This document shows positions 11,527 through 20,749 of a stretch of 64,000 nt of DNA, one piece after another. Below the pieces are notes generated by a model, which was given only the letters and a program-made list of their open reading frames with translations, did no database searches and had not been told where the DNA came from. The first letter of the stretch is position 1; each line of letters begins with the position of its first letter. This stretch comes from Streptomyces sp. ITFR-16 (GTDB taxonomy: Bacteria > Actinomycetota > Actinomycetes > Streptomycetales > Streptomycetaceae): the NCBI RefSeq assembly GCF_031844705.1, contig NZ_CP134609.1, positions 3,348,001 through 3,412,000 on the forward strand, written 5' to 3'. Both the position numbers and the translations under genes were made by a program.

Positions 11527-11540
11527 GTGACCTGCGTCAC
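11527..11540. promoter_or_regulatory. Crp-like binding site 2, upstream of the NlpC/P60 gene
   Basis: GTGACCTGCGTCAC fits GTG-N6-GNCAC exactly and is also nearly palindromic. It lies about 240 bases upstream of the hydrolase start and just before the structured element at 11550-11602. Crp in Streptomyces is linked to germination and wall hydrolase expression, which makes a wall-hydrolase target plausible. Confidence 0.5.
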
Positions 11541-11549
11541 GTCGCTCAA

Positions 11550-11602
11550 CCCGCCACACAAGCGGGCTTGGCCATCCGTGTGAACGGATGGTAAGTGGCG
11601 GG
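11550..11602 (+). ncRNA. Candidate structured leader element of the NlpC/P60 gene
   Basis: A perfect 8-bp outer stem (CCCGCCAC with GTGGCGGG) encloses a 7-bp hairpin (CCATCCG, loop TGTGAA, CGGATGG) and a weaker small hairpin. This is a junction-like layout unlike a plain terminator. It lies 176 bases before the start codon, so a transcript beginning near 11540 would carry it. Whether it is transcribed, and whether it regulates, is inference. It does not match the ydaO/c-di-AMP core seen ahead of some wall hydrolases. Confidence 0.3.
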
Positions 11603-11778
11603 CAATTCGGGCGTATTGCTGAAAACCCATGATCAAGGCCGTGATCACGCCTGCCCGATTTGCCCGTTACGGCGTCAATAAAGGCGCCCAGAAAGCGGAT
11701 TCACAGATTCCGGACGTAACTGTGTCGCAACACACGTTTCTTGATGGGACCCGGGAGGCCCTGATAGCGCTAGTACCC

Positions 11779-12624
11779 ATGTCCCACACCGCTCTCATAC
11801 CCAGCCACCGGAAGCCCCGCCGAAACGCCTCGAAGACGGCGCTGCGGGCCGGAGTTGCCGGTGGCGTCCTCAGCACCATCGCGGTCGCAGGCGCCGCCGG
11901 TCCGGCCCAGGCCGAGCCGGTGACCCAGACGATCGAGATGCCCACCATCACGGCGGGTCTCTCCACCACTGTCGCGGCGTCCGCCGAGGCCACGCAGCAG
12001 GTCGCCCTCGACCTGGAGACGCAGGCCCACGAGGAGGCCGCCGCCACGACGGCCGCCAAGGCCGCCAAGAAGGCCAAGGCCGAGGCCGTCCGCAAGGCAG
12101 AGGCCAAGAAGAAGGCCGAGGCCGCCGCGAAGGCCAAGGCGGAGGCCGCCGCGCGCGCCTCCCGCAGCGCCGCACGCACGACGCTGAGCACCACGTCGGG
12201 CTCCTCGTCCTCCGGCTCCTCCACGGGCTCCTCGTCGTCCGCCACGCCGTCGTACTCCTCCAACGCCACCGGCTCCGCGGCCTCCGTCGTGGCGTTCGCG
12301 CAGGCGCAGGTCGGCGACGCGTACGTGTCCGGCGGCACCGGCCCCAACTCCTGGGACTGCTCGGGCCTGGTCCAGGCCGCGTTCCGCACGGTGGGCGTCG
12401 ACCTGCCGCGTGTCTCGCAGAGCCAGTCGACCGCCGGCACCCAGGTCTCGCTGAGCAACCTCCAGCCGGGCGACATCCTGTACTGGGGCGGCGCGGGCAG
12501 CGCGTACCACGTCGGGATCTACGTGGGCGGCGGCCAGTTCGTCGGAGCGCAGAACTCCTCCACCGGTGTGGTGCAGCGCCCCCTGGACTACGACATGCCG
12601 ACCGGCGCGGTCCGCGTCCTCTGA
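11779..12624 (+). CDS. Secreted NlpC/P60-family peptidoglycan hydrolase
   Basis: This is a predicted secreted endopeptidase that cuts stem peptides in the cell wall. ATG at 11779 gives 281 aa with an N-terminal signal (basic stretch, then AGVAGGVLSTIAVAGAAG, then AQAEP). An Ala/Lys/Glu-rich probable coiled coil follows (about residues 75-130), then a Ser/Thr linker. The NlpC/P60 domain at about 170-281 has its catalytic cysteine in NSWDCSGLVQ (C194) and histidine in AYHVGIYVG (H244). There is no strong ribosome site at this ATG, so an upstream start in the open frame from 11629 remains possible. The gene is divergent from nuo and ends at a bidirectional terminator. Confidence 0.92.
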   Translation: MSHTALIPSHRKPRRNASKTALRAGVAGGVLSTIAVAGAAGPAQAEPVTQTIEMPTITAGLSTTVAASAEATQQVALDLETQAHEEAAATTAAKAAKKAKAEAVRKAEAKKKAEAAAKAKAEAAARASRSAARTTLSTTSGSSSSGSSTGSSSSATPSYSSNATGSAASVVAFAQAQVGDAYVSGGTGPNSWDCSGLVQAAFRTVGVDLPRVSQSQSTAGTQVSLSNLQPGDILYWGGAGSAYHVGIYVGGGQFVGAQNSSTGVVQRPLDYDMPTGAVRVL

Positions 12625-12655
12625 GCACGGATTCACAAGCGCCCCGGCGCACCAC

Positions 12656-12695
12656 GAAGGGCCGTCACTCCCCCGCTCGGGAGTGACGGCCCTTC
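12656..12695. terminator. Bidirectional terminator hairpin
   Basis: A perfect 17-bp inverted repeat (GAAGGGCCGTCACTCCC and its complement) with a 6-base loop sits between two convergent genes: the NlpC/P60 hydrolase on + and the MenJ-like reductase on -. Confidence 0.85.
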
Positions 12696-12716
12696 GGCGT
12701 GTGCGGTGCGCCCGGG

Positions 12717-14000
12717 TCAGGCCTTCGGGGCCACCTTCGCCAGACCGTTGATGATGCGGTCCATCGCGTCGCCGCCCGCCGGGTCGGTGAGGTTGGCGAG
12801 CATCTTCAGCGTGAACTTCATCAGCAGCGGGTGCGTCAGACCGCGCTGGGTGGCGATCTTCATGACCTTCGGGTTGCCGATCAGCTTCACGAAGGCGCGG
12901 CCCATCGTGTAGTAGCCGCCGTAGGTCTCCTTGAGCACCTTCGGGTAGTTGTTCAGGGCCAGTTCGCGCTGGGCCGGGGTCGCGCGGGCGTGCGCCTGGA
13001 CGATGACGTCCGCCGCGATCTGCCCCGACTCCATGGCGTACGCGATGCCCTCACCGTTGAACGGGTTGACCATGCCGCCCGCGTCGCCCACGAGCAGCAG
13101 GCCCTTGGTGTAGTGCGGCTGGCGGTTGAAGGCCATCGGGAGAGCGGCGCCGCGGATCGGCGTCGTCATGTTCTCCGGGGTGTAGCCCCAGTCCTCCGGC
13201 ATCGAGGCGCACCACGCCTTGAGCACCTCGCGCCAGTCCAGCTCCTTGAAGGCGGACGAGGAGTTGAGGATGCCGAGGCCCACGTTGGAGGTGCCGTCGC
13301 CCATGCCGAAGATCCAGCCGTAGCCGGGCAGCAGCCGGTCCTCGGCGCCGCGCCGGTCCCACAGCTCCAGCCAGGACTCCAGGTAGTCGTCGTCGTGGCG
13401 GGGCGAGGTGAAGTACGTACGGACCGCGACGCCCATCGGGCGGTCCTCGCGGCGGTGCAGGCCCATCGCGAGGGAGAGCCGGGTGGAGTTGCCGTCGGCG
13501 GCGACGACGAGCGGGGCGTGGAAGGTGACCGGGGTCTTCTCCTCGCCGAGCTTCGCGTGCACCCCGGTGATCCGGCCGGTGCGGTCGTCCTTGACGGGGG
13601 CGCCGACATTGCAGCGCTCGTACAGCCGGGCACCGGCCTTCTGCGCCTGGCGGGCGAGCTGCTCGTCGAAGTCGTCGCGCTTGCGGACCAGTCCGTAGTC
13701 CGGGTACGAGGCGAGGTCCGGCCAGTCCAGCTGGAGCCGGACGCCGCCGCCGATGATCCGCAGGCCCTTGTTGCGCAGCCAGCCGGCCTCTTCGGAGATG
13801 TCGATGCCCATGGAGACGAGCTGCTTGGTGGCGCGCGGGGTGAGGCCGTCACCGCAGACCTTCTCGCGCGGGAAGGCGGTCTTCTCCAGCAGGAGGACGT
13901 CGAGTCCGGCCTTGGCCAGGTAGTACGCGGTGGTGGAGCCGGCTGGGCCCGCCCCGACGACGATCACGTCCGCGCTGTGTTCGGACAGGGGCTCGGACAC
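12717..14000 (-). CDS. MenJ-like menaquinone/geranylgeranyl reductase (FAD)
   Basis: A 427-aa FAD-dependent reductase of the geranylgeranyl reductase family. Mycobacterial MenJ saturates one isoprene unit of the menaquinone side chain. The dinucleotide-binding motif VIVVGAGPAGSTTAYYLAKAG is at the N-terminus, followed by FPREKVCGDGLTPRA, the PCGDG-type family signature. The second FAD motif is GLLLVGDAGGMVNPFNGEGI (about residue 290). GTG at 14000 follows CGGGAGAG at good spacing; the frame is open to 14045. The neighbouring menG and mqnC support a quinone role. Other prenyl substrates cannot be excluded. Confidence 0.8.
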   Translation of the reverse strand: MSEPLSEHSADVIVVGAGPAGSTTAYYLAKAGLDVLLLEKTAFPREKVCGDGLTPRATKQLVSMGIDISEEAGWLRNKGLRIIGGGVRLQLDWPDLASYPDYGLVRKRDDFDEQLARQAQKAGARLYERCNVGAPVKDDRTGRITGVHAKLGEEKTPVTFHAPLVVAADGNSTRLSLAMGLHRREDRPMGVAVRTYFTSPRHDDDYLESWLELWDRRGAEDRLLPGYGWIFGMGDGTSNVGLGILNSSSAFKELDWREVLKAWCASMPEDWGYTPENMTTPIRGAALPMAFNRQPHYTKGLLLVGDAGGMVNPFNGEGIAYAMESGQIAADVIVQAHARATPAQRELALNNYPKVLKETYGGYYTMGRAFVKLIGNPKVMKIATQRGLTHPLLMKFTLKMLANLTDPAGGDAMDRIINGLAKVAPKA

Positions 14001-14142
14001 GGTCGGCTCTCCCGAAGACTCGAATTCGTGTGCCGCGCGGCACATGTCCCGTGCAGTCTATGGGGGCCCGTCGCCCAACTCCCAGAAGGGCTCCCCCGAA
14101 GTCGGCGGAGGCCGGCCCCCGTCTTCGCGGTCCACCCCGGCG

Positions 14143-14844
14143 TCAGGCGCGTACGCCCCGGTGCAGCGCGACCACGCCGCCGGTGAGGTTGCGCCACGCG
14201 ACCTGGGACCAGCCGGCCCGCTGGAGCCTGGCCGCGAGGCCGGGCTGGTCCGGCCAGGCGCGGATCGACTCGGCGAGGTAGACGTACGCGTCGGGGTTGG
14301 ACGACACCGCGCGCGCGACCGGCGGCAGCGCCCGCATCAGGTACTCGGTGTAGACGGTCCTGAACGGTGCCAGGACCGGCTGGGAGAACTCGCAGATGAC
14401 GACCCGGCCGCCCGGCTTGGTCACCCGGTACAGCTCGCGCAGCGCCGCGTCCGTGTCCTGGACGTTGCGCAGCCCGAAGGAGATGGTCACCGCGTCGAAG
14501 GTCTCGTCGCGGAACGGGAGCCTGGTGGCGTCGCCCGCGGTGAACGGCAGCCAGGAGTTGCGCCTCTTGCCCTCGCGGAGCATGCCGATGGAGAAGTCGC
14601 ACGGCACGACGTACGCCCCGGTCGCGGCGAACGGCAGCGAGGACGTCGCCGTCCCGGCGGCCAGGTCGAGGACCTTCTCCGCCGGGCGGGCGTGCACCGC
14701 CCTGGCGACCTCCTTGCGCCACAGCCGGGCCTGGCCGAGCGAGAGCACATCGTTGGTGAGGTCGTAGTTCGCCGCCACGTCGTCGAACATCGAGGCGACT
14801 TCGTGCGGCTGCTTGTCCAGGGAGGCTCGGGTCACGCCTCCCAT
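14143..14844 (-). CDS. menG: Demethylmenaquinone C-methyltransferase
   Basis: A 233-aa SAM-dependent methyltransferase of the UbiE/MenG family that makes menaquinone from demethylmenaquinone. The family N-terminus ([19 protein letters not shown]) is intact, followed by SAM motif [17 protein letters not shown], and the post-motif region [18 protein letters not shown] at 14844 has little ribosome-site support. GTG three codons downstream (14835) would match the usual start VTRASLDKQ, but GGGAGG sits only one base from it. The gene lies in a menaquinone neighbourhood beside complex I. Confidence 0.9.
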   Translation of the reverse strand: MGGVTRASLDKQPHEVASMFDDVAANYDLTNDVLSLGQARLWRKEVARAVHARPAEKVLDLAAGTATSSLPFAATGAYVVPCDFSIGMLREGKRRNSWLPFTAGDATRLPFRDETFDAVTISFGLRNVQDTDAALRELYRVTKPGGRVVICEFSQPVLAPFRTVYTEYLMRALPPVARAVSSNPDAYVYLAESIRAWPDQPGLAARLQRAGWSQVAWRNLTGGVVALHRGVRA

Positions 14845-15000
14845 TCAAGCAGCCCGGCCGGAAGGCACCTGGGCGGGCCCGGATTCCGGTGCGGCGCTCC
14901 CCGCCCGGCGACCTCATATGCATGTGGACTGAACCAATTGGTCCCGGCGCCGGTCCTTACAGCGGGGAGTGGAACACGTGAGGACTGGGGAGGGGCGGGG

Positions 15001-15693
15001 ATGAGCGGACGAGGTGTGCGCCGGCGCGGGGAACGGGAGGGCGGCCGGAACCGGCTGTTCGTCATGGCCGTCACCCCGGTCGTGCTGGTCGCGGCGGCCG
15101 TCGTGGGGCTGCGGTGGCACGGCGACCAGGCGGACGGCCACGGCCCCTCGGGGTCCTTCACCGTGGCGCGGGCGGGCGCGACGGGCTCCGGGAGCGGGAA
15201 CGCCTACCGGGTCGAGGTGGAGGAGGGCTCGGGGCTGGACGCGGACAAGGCCGCCGCCGAGGTCGCGCGCATCCTGGCCGCGCCCCGGGGCTGGTCCCAC
15301 CACGGCGAGCACACCTTCCGGCAGGTCGCCGAGGGCCCTGCGGGTCTGGTCATCCGGATCGCCACCCCCGAGACCACCGACCGCATCTGCGGGAAGAGCG
15401 GGCTCAACACCCATGGCGAGGTGAACTGCCGGGTCGGGGCGGACGTCATGGTGAACCTCAAGCGCTGGCGGACGGGTTCGACGGAGTTCGACGGCCCGCT
15501 GGCCGACTACCGCGCCCTGATCATCAATCACGAGGTCGGGCACTGGCTGGGCCACGGCCATGAGACCTGCCCCGGCAGGGGCCGGCCCGCGCCGGCGATG
15601 ATGCAGCAGATCGACGGCCTCAAGGGCTGCGTCGCCAACGCCTGGCCGTACGACGCCAAGGGCCGCTACCTGGGCGGCCCTTCGGTGCCGTAG
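15001..15693 (+). CDS. Secreted or membrane-anchored DUF3152 protein with a metzincin-like zinc motif
   Basis: The 230-aa protein begins with a basic stretch and one hydrophobic segment (about residues 19-37), consistent with a signal anchor. The rest resembles the actinobacterial DUF3152 domain. It contains HEVGHWLGHGH at residues 177-187, the HExxHxxGxxH zinc-protease signature, and cysteines that could pair outside the cell. ATG at 15001 follows GGGGAGGGGCGGGG. Peptidase activity is likely from the motif, but the substrate is unknown. It is divergent from menG. Confidence 0.85.
   Translation: MSGRGVRRRGEREGGRNRLFVMAVTPVVLVAAAVVGLRWHGDQADGHGPSGSFTVARAGATGSGSGNAYRVEVEEGSGLDADKAAAEVARILAAPRGWSHHGEHTFRQVAEGPAGLVIRIATPETTDRICGKSGLNTHGEVNCRVGADVMVNLKRWRTGSTEFDGPLADYRALIINHEVGHWLGHGHETCPGRGRPAPAMMQQIDGLKGCVANAWPYDAKGRYLGGPSVP
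15658..15682. terminator. Possible terminator hairpin overlapping the 3' end of the DUF3152 gene
   Basis: A 9-bp perfect stem (AAGGGCCGC with GCGGCCCTT) and a 7-base loop lie in the last codons of the gene, between convergent transcription units. There is no T-run, as is common in high-GC genomes. Confidence 0.4.
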
Positions 15694-15706
15694 CCCCCGC
15701 GTCCGG

Positions 15707-16351
15707 CTACCGGCCCCGGTACACCAGCCGGCCCCCGGCCACCGTCGCCACACAGCTCGCCCCGCCCGACGCGAGCAGCGCGGCCTCGTCCGGCGCGTCG
15801 AAGGCGGCGAGGTCCGCCCGTGCCCCGGCGGCGAGCGGCGCCGCCATCGCGTCGGCCGCGGACGCGGCCCCGGCGAGCGGATCGATCCACGGCCCGTCGC
15901 CGGCGGGCGCGGCGGATCCGATGACGAGCAGCCCGGACCGGCGCACGGCCGTGAGCAGGGCGGGCGAGGTGCCGGGAGCGGCGGTGACGGCGGTCGTGCC
16001 GTGCCGGAGCATCCGGTGCAGCCCGCGCCGGACACTGCCCGCCCGCCAGGTGTCGTCGGGACCGAGCGCGGCGAGCGCGGCGCCGGTCAGCGGCTCGGTG
16101 CCCAGGGTGTCCGCCTCGCGCGGATCGGGGAAGTAGGACTCCTCCAGCAGCCGGACCGCGTCGCGCTGGAGCAGGCCCGGGGTCAGCACCCCGGGCCATC
16201 GCCGCACCCTGGCCGAGGGATGGGCGCCGGACAGCTCGCCGTACGGTCCGAAGTCCTCGACCACCGCGTCCCGCACGGCGACCGCCCCGCCGGGCACGGG
16301 TGCGCGACCGCCGCCCGGCAGCAGCAGGGCGGCGGCATGGATCGTCAGCAA
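15707..16351 (-). CDS. Degenerate amidohydrolase-like protein next to mqnC
   Basis: The 214-aa protein has an amidohydrolase-type N-terminus (IHAAALLLPGGG to PGVLTPGLLQ) and C-terminus (ARADLAAFDAPDEAALLASGG to VATVAGGRLVYRGR), like the composite beta domain of imidazolonepropionase and related enzymes. The part between is far too short for the usual 400-aa metal-binding barrel. The metal motif normally written as PGxxNxHxH is replaced by PGVLTPGLLQ. It starts with TTG 7 bases after the mqnC stop and is probably co-transcribed. Catalysis by the standard mechanism is unlikely. A structural or accessory role in the futalosine pathway is only a guess. Confidence 0.75.
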   Translation of the reverse strand: MLTIHAAALLLPGGGRAPVPGGAVAVRDAVVEDFGPYGELSGAHPSARVRRWPGVLTPGLLQRDAVRLLEESYFPDPREADTLGTEPLTGAALAALGPDDTWRAGSVRRGLHRMLRHGTTAVTAAPGTSPALLTAVRRSGLLVIGSAAPAGDGPWIDPLAGAASAADAMAAPLAAGARADLAAFDAPDEAALLASGGASCVATVAGGRLVYRGR

Positions 16352-16358
16352 GGCGCGC

Positions 16359-17558
16359 CTAGTTGGCGTTGAGGAGCTTGAGCTCCGGGTGGGCGGTGCC
16401 GCCCTCGATCGCGGTGGACGAGATGTGCGAGACGACGCGCTCGTCGACCGGGTCGTTCGCCGGGTCGTCGTGGACGACGAGGTGTTCGTAGGTGGTGGCG
16501 CGCTGGGCCGGGACCCGGTCCGCCTTGCGGATCAGGTCGATGATCTCCAGCCGGTTGGAGCGGTGCTTGGCACCGGCGGAGGAGACGACGTTCTCCTCCA
16601 GCATGATCGAGCCGAGGTCGTCCGCGCCGTAGTGCAGCGACAGCTGGCCGACCTCCTTGCCGGTGGTCAGCCAGGAGCCCTGGATGTGGGCGACGTTGTC
16701 GAGGAAGAGCCGGGCGATGGCGATCATCCGCAGGTACTCGAAGAGCGTGGCCTGCGTCTGCCCCTTCAGCTTGTTGTTCTCCGGCTGGTAGGTGTACGGG
16801 ATGAACGCCCGGAAGCCGCCGGTGCGGTCCTGCACGTCGCGGATCATGCTCAGGTGCTCGATGCGCTCGGCGTTGGTCTCGCCGGTGCCCATCAGCATGG
16901 TGGAGGTCGACTCGACCCCGAGGCCGTGGGCGATCTCCATGATCTCCAGCCAGCGCTCGCCGGACTCCTTGAGCGGGGCGATGGCGGTACGCGGCCGGGC
17001 CGGCAGCAGCTCGGCGCCGGCGCCCGCGAAGGAGTCGAGGCCCGCTGCGTGGATACGGCTGATGGCCTCCTCGGCGGAGACCTTGGAGATCCGGGCCATG
17101 TGCTCGATCTCGGAGGCGCCGAGGGAGTGGATGACCAGCTGCGGGAACGCCTTCTTGATCGCGGAGAAGTGCTCCTCGTAGTACTCCACGCCGTAGTCCG
17201 GGTGGTGCCCGCCCTGGAACATGATCTGCGTGCCGCCCAGTTCGACCGTCTCCGCGCAGCGGCGCAGGATGTCGTCGAGGTCGCGGGACCAGCCCTTGGC
17301 GGTGTCCTTGGGCGCGGCGTAGAACGCGCAGAACTTGCACGCCGTGACGCAGACGTTCGTGTAGTTGATGTTGCGCTCGATGATGTACGTCGCGATGTGC
17401 TCCGTGCCCGCGTACCGGCGCCGGCGCACGGCGTCCGCAGCCGCGCCCAGGGCGTGCAGGGGCGCCGACCGGTAGAGGTCGAGGGCCTCCGCCGGAGTGA
17501 TCCGGCCGCCTTCGGCGGCTCGGTCGAGGATGGGCTGGAGGTCGGCCTTCTCGGTCAC
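16359..17558 (-). CDS. mqnC: Cyclic dehypoxanthine futalosine synthase (radical SAM)
   Basis: MqnC cyclises dehypoxanthine futalosine in the futalosine route to menaquinone. The 399-aa protein has the radical-SAM motif CVTACKFC (C70, C74, C77) and the conserved stretches MFQGGHHPDYGVEYYEEHF, STSTMLMGTGETNAERIEHL and IPYTYQPENNKLKG. GTG at 17558 follows AAAGGTGA. With mqnA at 19618-20496 it shows that this organism uses the futalosine rather than the MenFDHCEB pathway. mqnB and mqnD are not in the window. Confidence 0.95.
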   Translation of the reverse strand: MTEKADLQPILDRAAEGGRITPAEALDLYRSAPLHALGAAADAVRRRRYAGTEHIATYIIERNINYTNVCVTACKFCAFYAAPKDTAKGWSRDLDDILRRCAETVELGGTQIMFQGGHHPDYGVEYYEEHFSAIKKAFPQLVIHSLGASEIEHMARISKVSAEEAISRIHAAGLDSFAGAGAELLPARPRTAIAPLKESGERWLEIMEIAHGLGVESTSTMLMGTGETNAERIEHLSMIRDVQDRTGGFRAFIPYTYQPENNKLKGQTQATLFEYLRMIAIARLFLDNVAHIQGSWLTTGKEVGQLSLHYGADDLGSIMLEENVVSSAGAKHRSNRLEIIDLIRKADRVPAQRATTYEHLVVHDDPANDPVDERVVSHISSTAIEGGTAHPELKLLNAN

Positions 17559-17630
17559 CGGGCTGTCACCTTTCGGCGGTTTTTCAACGGATCTACGGAC
17601 CGGTTCAGCGTACGCCAGCCCCGGCAGGGG

Positions 17631-19346
17631 TCAGCCGCCGGACCGGGTCAGCGTGCCGTACGGAAGTCCGGCGCCCCGTTCCTCGGACCGGAACCGCAGG
17701 GTGCCGTCCGCCGCCCGCGTGAAGTGGATGTCGGCGGGCGTGGTGGTGCAGAGCCCCTCCGTGCTGCTCCGGTCGGGGTCGGCGCGCTCCCGGAGCGTCA
17801 GTTCCCTGTCGGTGGCGGAGGTGAGGGTGGCGACGCTGTAGCAGTCGATGTCCACGCCGAGGGTGGAGAGCGAGGTGGTCATCCGGACCACGTCGGCGCC
17901 CTTCCCGCCCTTGACGAAGACGGCGGTGAGCGTGCCGTGCGGGTTGCCGTTGGACTTCTCGGTGAGCGGCCCCCGCCAGGTCCCGACGAAGTCGGCGGGG
18001 ACCTCGGCGCCCCGCTCCGGCTCCCCGGTCGCGGTGTCCGAGGGCGCCGACGGACCGGCGGAGGAGGTGGCGGCGGGCGGGGGTTGGGCGGCCCCGCCCT
18101 CGGCGTGGTCGCTCCCGCCGCCGCCCGGCATCAGGTCGAACAGGAAGGCGCTGCCCACGGTCACCGCGGCGAGCGCCCCGGCCACCGCGAGGGCGACGGT
18201 GCAGCTCAGCCGGCGCCCCCGGTGCTCGCCCGGCCGGGAGTCGGCGCTCATGGTGACGGCGAACCGGGAGTCGCCGGTGCGCTGCCCCGGCACCCCGTCC
18301 GTCCCGGTGGCGGGCGGCCGGCCCGGCGGGGGCGGGGTCTGCGGGAGCGGTTCGGGCGGCGGCCCGAAGACGCCGAGGGCTCCGGCCGGCGCGCCCGCGC
18401 CGAACGAGGCGTTGCTGAAGGGCACCGGCCCGGACCGCAGCGGCGCGTCCTGCGGTTCCAGGTCCAGCAGGGCGACCGCCGAGCGGCTGACCTCGCGCAC
18501 CAGGGGTCCGGGCAGCCAGCCCGCCGCCACCGCGACCGCCGCCCCGTCGGGTGCCAGCTCCCGGGCGAGCTCCGCCGGGGTCGGCCGCAGCGCCGCGTCC
18601 TTCGCCAGGCAGGAGCCGATGATCTCGCGCAGCCCGCCCTCCAGGTCGCCCAGCTCCGGTTCCTCGTGCACCACCTTGTAGAGGAGGACGGCGGAGGAGT
18701 CGCCCAGGAAGGGCGCGGCACCGGTCGCCGCGTACGCGAGGACCGCGCCCAGCGAGAAGATGTCGGCCGCGCCGGAGATCTCCAGGCCCCGGATCTGCTC
18801 GGGCGCCATGTAGCCGGGCGAGCCGACGGAGACGCCGGTGGAGGTGAGCGAGGCGGTCGCGTCGACGGCCCGGGCGATACCGAAGTCGATCAGGCGGGGG
18901 CCGTCGAGGGCGAGCAGGACGTTGGACGGCTTCACGTCCCGGTGGATCAGGCCCTGCCGGTGGACGGCGGCGAGCGCCTCGGCGAGCCCGGCGCCCAGGG
19001 TGCGTACCGCGTGCTCGGGCAGCGGGCCGTGCTCGGTGACGGCGGACGAGAGCGGCGGCCCGGCCACATAGCCGGTGGCCACCCACGGCACCGGGGCGTC
19101 CGGGTCGGCGTCCAGGACGGGCGCGGTCCACTGGGCACCGATCCGCCGGGCCGCGTCCACCTCGCGCCGGAACCGGGCCCGGAACTGCTCGTCGAGCGCG
19201 AAGTGCGGATGGACGACCTTGACGGCGACGGTACGGCCGCCGGCGCTGCGCCCGAGATAGACGCGGCCCATGCCGCCGGCACCGAGTCTGCCGAGCAGCC
19301 GGTAGGCACCGATGCTCAGCGGTTCGCCGGCTTCCAGCGGCTGCAT
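17631..19346 (-). CDS. Transmembrane Ser/Thr protein kinase (PknB-type)
   Basis: The 571-aa protein has an N-terminal kinase domain (about residues 12-270) with GAGGMGRVY, the catalytic lysine in AVKVV (K43), HRDVKPSN (D137), DFG (D154) and APEQ. A Pro-rich linker follows, then one transmembrane helix (about 381-403) and an extracellular domain of about 165 residues. That domain has an FVGTWRGPL start and two cysteines, resembling a small beta-barrel sensor. ATG at 19346 follows GGGGAG; the frame is open to 19463. Its signal is unknown. It lies between mqnC and mqnA but is divided from both by non-coding sequence. Confidence 0.92.
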   Translation of the reverse strand: MQPLEAGEPLSIGAYRLLGRLGAGGMGRVYLGRSAGGRTVAVKVVHPHFALDEQFRARFRREVDAARRIGAQWTAPVLDADPDAPVPWVATGYVAGPPLSSAVTEHGPLPEHAVRTLGAGLAEALAAVHRQGLIHRDVKPSNVLLALDGPRLIDFGIARAVDATASLTSTGVSVGSPGYMAPEQIRGLEISGAADIFSLGAVLAYAATGAAPFLGDSSAVLLYKVVHEEPELGDLEGGLREIIGSCLAKDAALRPTPAELARELAPDGAAVAVAAGWLPGPLVREVSRSAVALLDLEPQDAPLRSGPVPFSNASFGAGAPAGALGVFGPPPEPLPQTPPPPGRPPATGTDGVPGQRTGDSRFAVTMSADSRPGEHRGRRLSCTVALAVAGALAAVTVGSAFLFDLMPGGGGSDHAEGGAAQPPPAATSSAGPSAPSDTATGEPERGAEVPADFVGTWRGPLTEKSNGNPHGTLTAVFVKGGKGADVVRMTTSLSTLGVDIDCYSVATLTSATDRELTLRERADPDRSSTEGLCTTTPADIHFTRAADGTLRFRSEERGAGLPYGTLTRSGG

Positions 19347-19451
19347 ATAAGGACTCCCCCTGTGGACCGGCCGGACCTCCGACCGAAGCCTAGAGGCGAA
19401 GGTCATCGGGTCACAGAGGAAACCATCCGCCGATTTCGGCCCCAAGGGAAC

Positions 19452-19465
19452 GAATGACGTCATTC
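19452..19465. promoter_or_regulatory. Perfect 14-bp palindrome upstream of the kinase gene
   Basis: GAATGACGTCATTC is a perfect palindrome 106 bases upstream of the kinase start. It has the symmetry of a dimeric regulator site. No regulator is assigned. Confidence 0.35.
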
Positions 19466-19501
19466 ACCGCAACAAAAGGCGTGAATGCGCCCTCCCCGGG
19501 G

Positions 19502-19548
19502 CGATTGCGGGAGGCGTCGGAGACCTGTCCCCGGCGCTCCCGCAATCG
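19502..19548. terminator. Inverted repeat downstream of mqnA, possible terminator
   Basis: Perfect 12-bp arms (CGATTGCGGGAG and its complement) flank a 23-base loop, 70 bases past the mqnA stop. It may end mqnA transcription before the kinase promoter region. Confidence 0.45.
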
Positions 19549-19617
19549 GCCATTCGGCACGCGTTCACCCGAATCCGTATCCGCGCCGGAATGGCCGGGC
19601 ATTCCCGCGCGCCCCCC

Positions 19618-20505
<888 letters not shown>

Positions 20506-20677
20506 CTAGACCCGTCACCGCCCGGCGGCCCCACCGGGGGCGCGCGCCGTCGCACGATCGGGCCTCCCGGGGTGCCGGGAATGGTCCCCGAAGGTCTCTC
20601 GGAGCGCTCATCCGCACGGCAATCAAACATCCGGGTGAAGTGATCTTTCCCTCTACCCTTCCGCACACGCTGCGTGC

Positions 20678-20683
20678 TAGGCT
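20678..20683 (+). promoter_or_regulatory. Candidate -10 element of the cold-shock gene
   Basis: TAGGCT is a good HrdB-type -10 hexamer, but no convincing -35 lies 17 bases upstream. A start near 20690 would give a leader of about 125 bases, typical of cold-shock mRNAs. Confidence 0.4.
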
Positions 20684-20721
20684 CGACGCCAAGTTGCAGT
20701 TTGGTTTCCCTTGCAGTACAG

Positions 20722-20749
20722 AGCCTGCGGAGCATGTAACCCGCAGGCT
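20722..20749 (+). promoter_or_regulatory. Hairpin with T-run in the cold-shock leader (possible attenuator)
   Basis: A perfect 9-bp stem (AGCCTGCGG with CCGCAGGCT) and a 10-base loop are followed by TTTTGTAGTTTTC. This has the form of an intrinsic terminator placed between the presumed promoter and the coding region. TTGCAG repeats at 20694, 20711 and 20769 flank it. A temperature-dependent structure is inference. Confidence 0.45.

Noticed and set aside
11200..11648. Short open frames in the nuo/NlpC intergenic region
   Set aside because: They have no ribosome sites or recognisable sequence, and overlap regulatory motifs and hairpins.
11541..11778. A ydaO (c-di-AMP) riboswitch before the NlpC/P60 gene
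   Set aside because: The family is known ahead of some streptomycete wall hydrolases, but the conserved GGGTGAATCC-type core was not found here.
13930..15000. Upstream extension of the DUF3152 gene to 13930
   Set aside because: The extension is the antisense of menJ-like and menG genes. ATG at 15001 has an excellent ribosome site.
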